From contig JBIOYC010000074.1 of the NCBI GenBank assembly GCA_044869955.1, forward strand, positions 20,280 through 84,279: a stretch of DNA of 64,000 nt, given 5' to 3'. The stretch is from CALMKX01 sp044869955 (GTDB taxonomy: Bacteria > Acidobacteriota > Thermoanaerobaculia > Multivoradales > SZUA-115). The translations under genes were made by a program, and so were the position numbers. Of this stretch, positions 63,423 through 64,000 are shown piece by piece; within the stretch, counting starts at the first letter, position 1; each line of letters begins with the position of its first letter. A model generated the notes under the pieces. That model was not told where the DNA came from, did not search any database, and saw only the letters and a list, made by a program, of their open reading frames with translations.

Positions 63423-64000
63423 TCAGGTCCCGCCGCAGGCCACGCGGATCCGCCGTCGGGCCGTCTTGCGCTCGGTCAGGGAGAGCTCCCGGAGCGCCGC
63501 CAGGTCGGCGACCTCGGCCTGGCGGGCCAGGACCTCGGTGCGCCGCACCACGCGCACCATGCGGCCCTCCTCGTTGACCGTGACGGTCTGGCGGAAGGAG
63601 CCGAGGGCGTTGCCGACCTCGACCGGCTCGGCCGTCGGGGCGCAGGGGCCGGCGGGTAGAGCGAGGCTCCAGTGCACTTCCCTCACCCCGGGCTCGAGGA
63701 GGATCGGCACGGTGCGGCCTTCGAGGTCCTTCGGTTCCGGGAAGGCCCCCGACGCCGGCAGGACGAAGGAGAAGCCGCTGCCGTCCGGGCTGAGCAGCTG
63801 GGGTAAGGTCACCGAGGCCGAGAGGGAAAGGGCGGGGACCTCGCCTTCGAGGGCGCTCCACGACACCGTGCCGACCGTGGCGCCAGGCAGCAGGGACATG
63901 AAGGCCGCGCGCAGGGCCGAGCCGAGGCGCTCGGGCGGTTCCGAGGCCGCGAGCGAGAGCAGTGAGCTGGCGTCGGCTCCCCGCAGCTCCACTCCGGCGC
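63423..64000 (-). CDS. C-terminal fragment of a probable DUF3857/transglutaminase-type protein
   Basis: An open frame runs from the right edge to TGA at 63423-63425, at least 192 residues with no stop, so the start lies beyond the window. The text is beta-rich, with FVLPASGAFPEPKDLEGRTVPILLEPGVREVHWSLALPAG, then VGNALGSFRQTVTVNEEGRMVRVVRRTEVLARQAEVADLAALREL. This pattern of a final beta domain followed by a helical tail is what I recall at the end of DUF3857 transglutaminase-like secreted proteins. The identification is by pattern only. Confidence 0.5.
   Translation of the reverse strand, partial: AGVELRGADASSLLSLAASEPPERLGSALRAAFMSLLPGATVGTVSWSALEGEVPALSLSASVTLPQLLSPDGSGFSFVLPASGAFPEPKDLEGRTVPILLEPGVREVHWSLALPAGPCAPTAEPVEVGNALGSFRQTVTVNEEGRMVRVVRRTEVLARQAEVADLAALRELSLTERKTARRRIRVACGGT

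Overview
The window is 64 kb of a high-GC bacterial chromosome with dense coding on both strands. The most likely source is an Acidobacteriota-type organism, possibly class Thermoanaerobaculia. This is inferred from secreted proteases ending in domains such as IFSDELDSGDTSAW, several Ser/Thr kinase-TPR proteins, an ECF sigma factor paired with a kinase, and DUF1844/DUF4388 proteins. No rRNA, tRNA, CRISPR array, prophage or complete composite transposon was recognised.

Layout: (1) 0-5 kb: the tail of a GDSL-type hydrolase, a large secreted subtilisin, a companion protein plus matrixin-like metalloprotease, then a mazG-antitoxin-ParE operon. (2) 6-15 kb: DUF1844, TPR membrane protein and DUF4388 genes, dnaK-hspR, a DnaC-like ATPase and a SpoIID/SPOR lipoprotein. 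(3) 15-25 kb: a secreted trypsin-like protease, a nitrilase-family amidase, a second companion-metalloprotease operon with a free-standing calcium-binding domain, an XRE regulator-aminotransferase-rtcB operon, and a Tat-exported vanadium haloperoxidase. (4) 25-31 kb: acyl-CoA dehydrogenase-meaB-methylmalonyl-CoA epimerase, all ATGA-coupled, then carA and a LolC/E-type permease. (5) 31-42 kb: a probable pseudokinase-TPR protein coupled to an MscS channel carrying an FHA domain, an S9 peptidase fused to an FGE-sulfatase-like domain, an MFS exporter, an aminotransferase, rdgC, DUF2270 and a Y1/HUH transposase. (6) 42-52 kb: a YVTN-propeller dihaem cytochrome, a GrdB/PrdB-like gene with an in-frame UGA that is probably selenocysteine, a secreted unknown behind a strong promoter, and a SARP-type regulator divergent from an Asp/Cys-rich secreted protein that precedes PqqD-like and lasso-B2-like genes. 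(7) 52-64 kb: groES-groEL under a perfect CIRCE operator, an XRE regulator, a TPR lipoprotein, an ECF sigma-kinase-small protein operon, a secreted type-B carboxylesterase and the end of a probable DUF3857/transglutaminase protein.

The strongest points beyond routine annotation are: a selenoprotein with a well-placed SECIS-like hairpin (46608-47351); a dispersed repeat with a 13-base core in at least seven places between 34 and 57 kb, inside and outside genes and on both sides of a HUH transposase; the MscS-FHA channel with its HRD-less kinase partner; the S9-FGE fusion; duplicated companion-metalloprotease modules; and a PqqD/B2 RiPP-maturation pair without a cyclase beside an unusual secreted protein. 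Heat-shock control appears split: HspR with dnaK, and a CIRCE site (HrcA, not in the window) with groESL.
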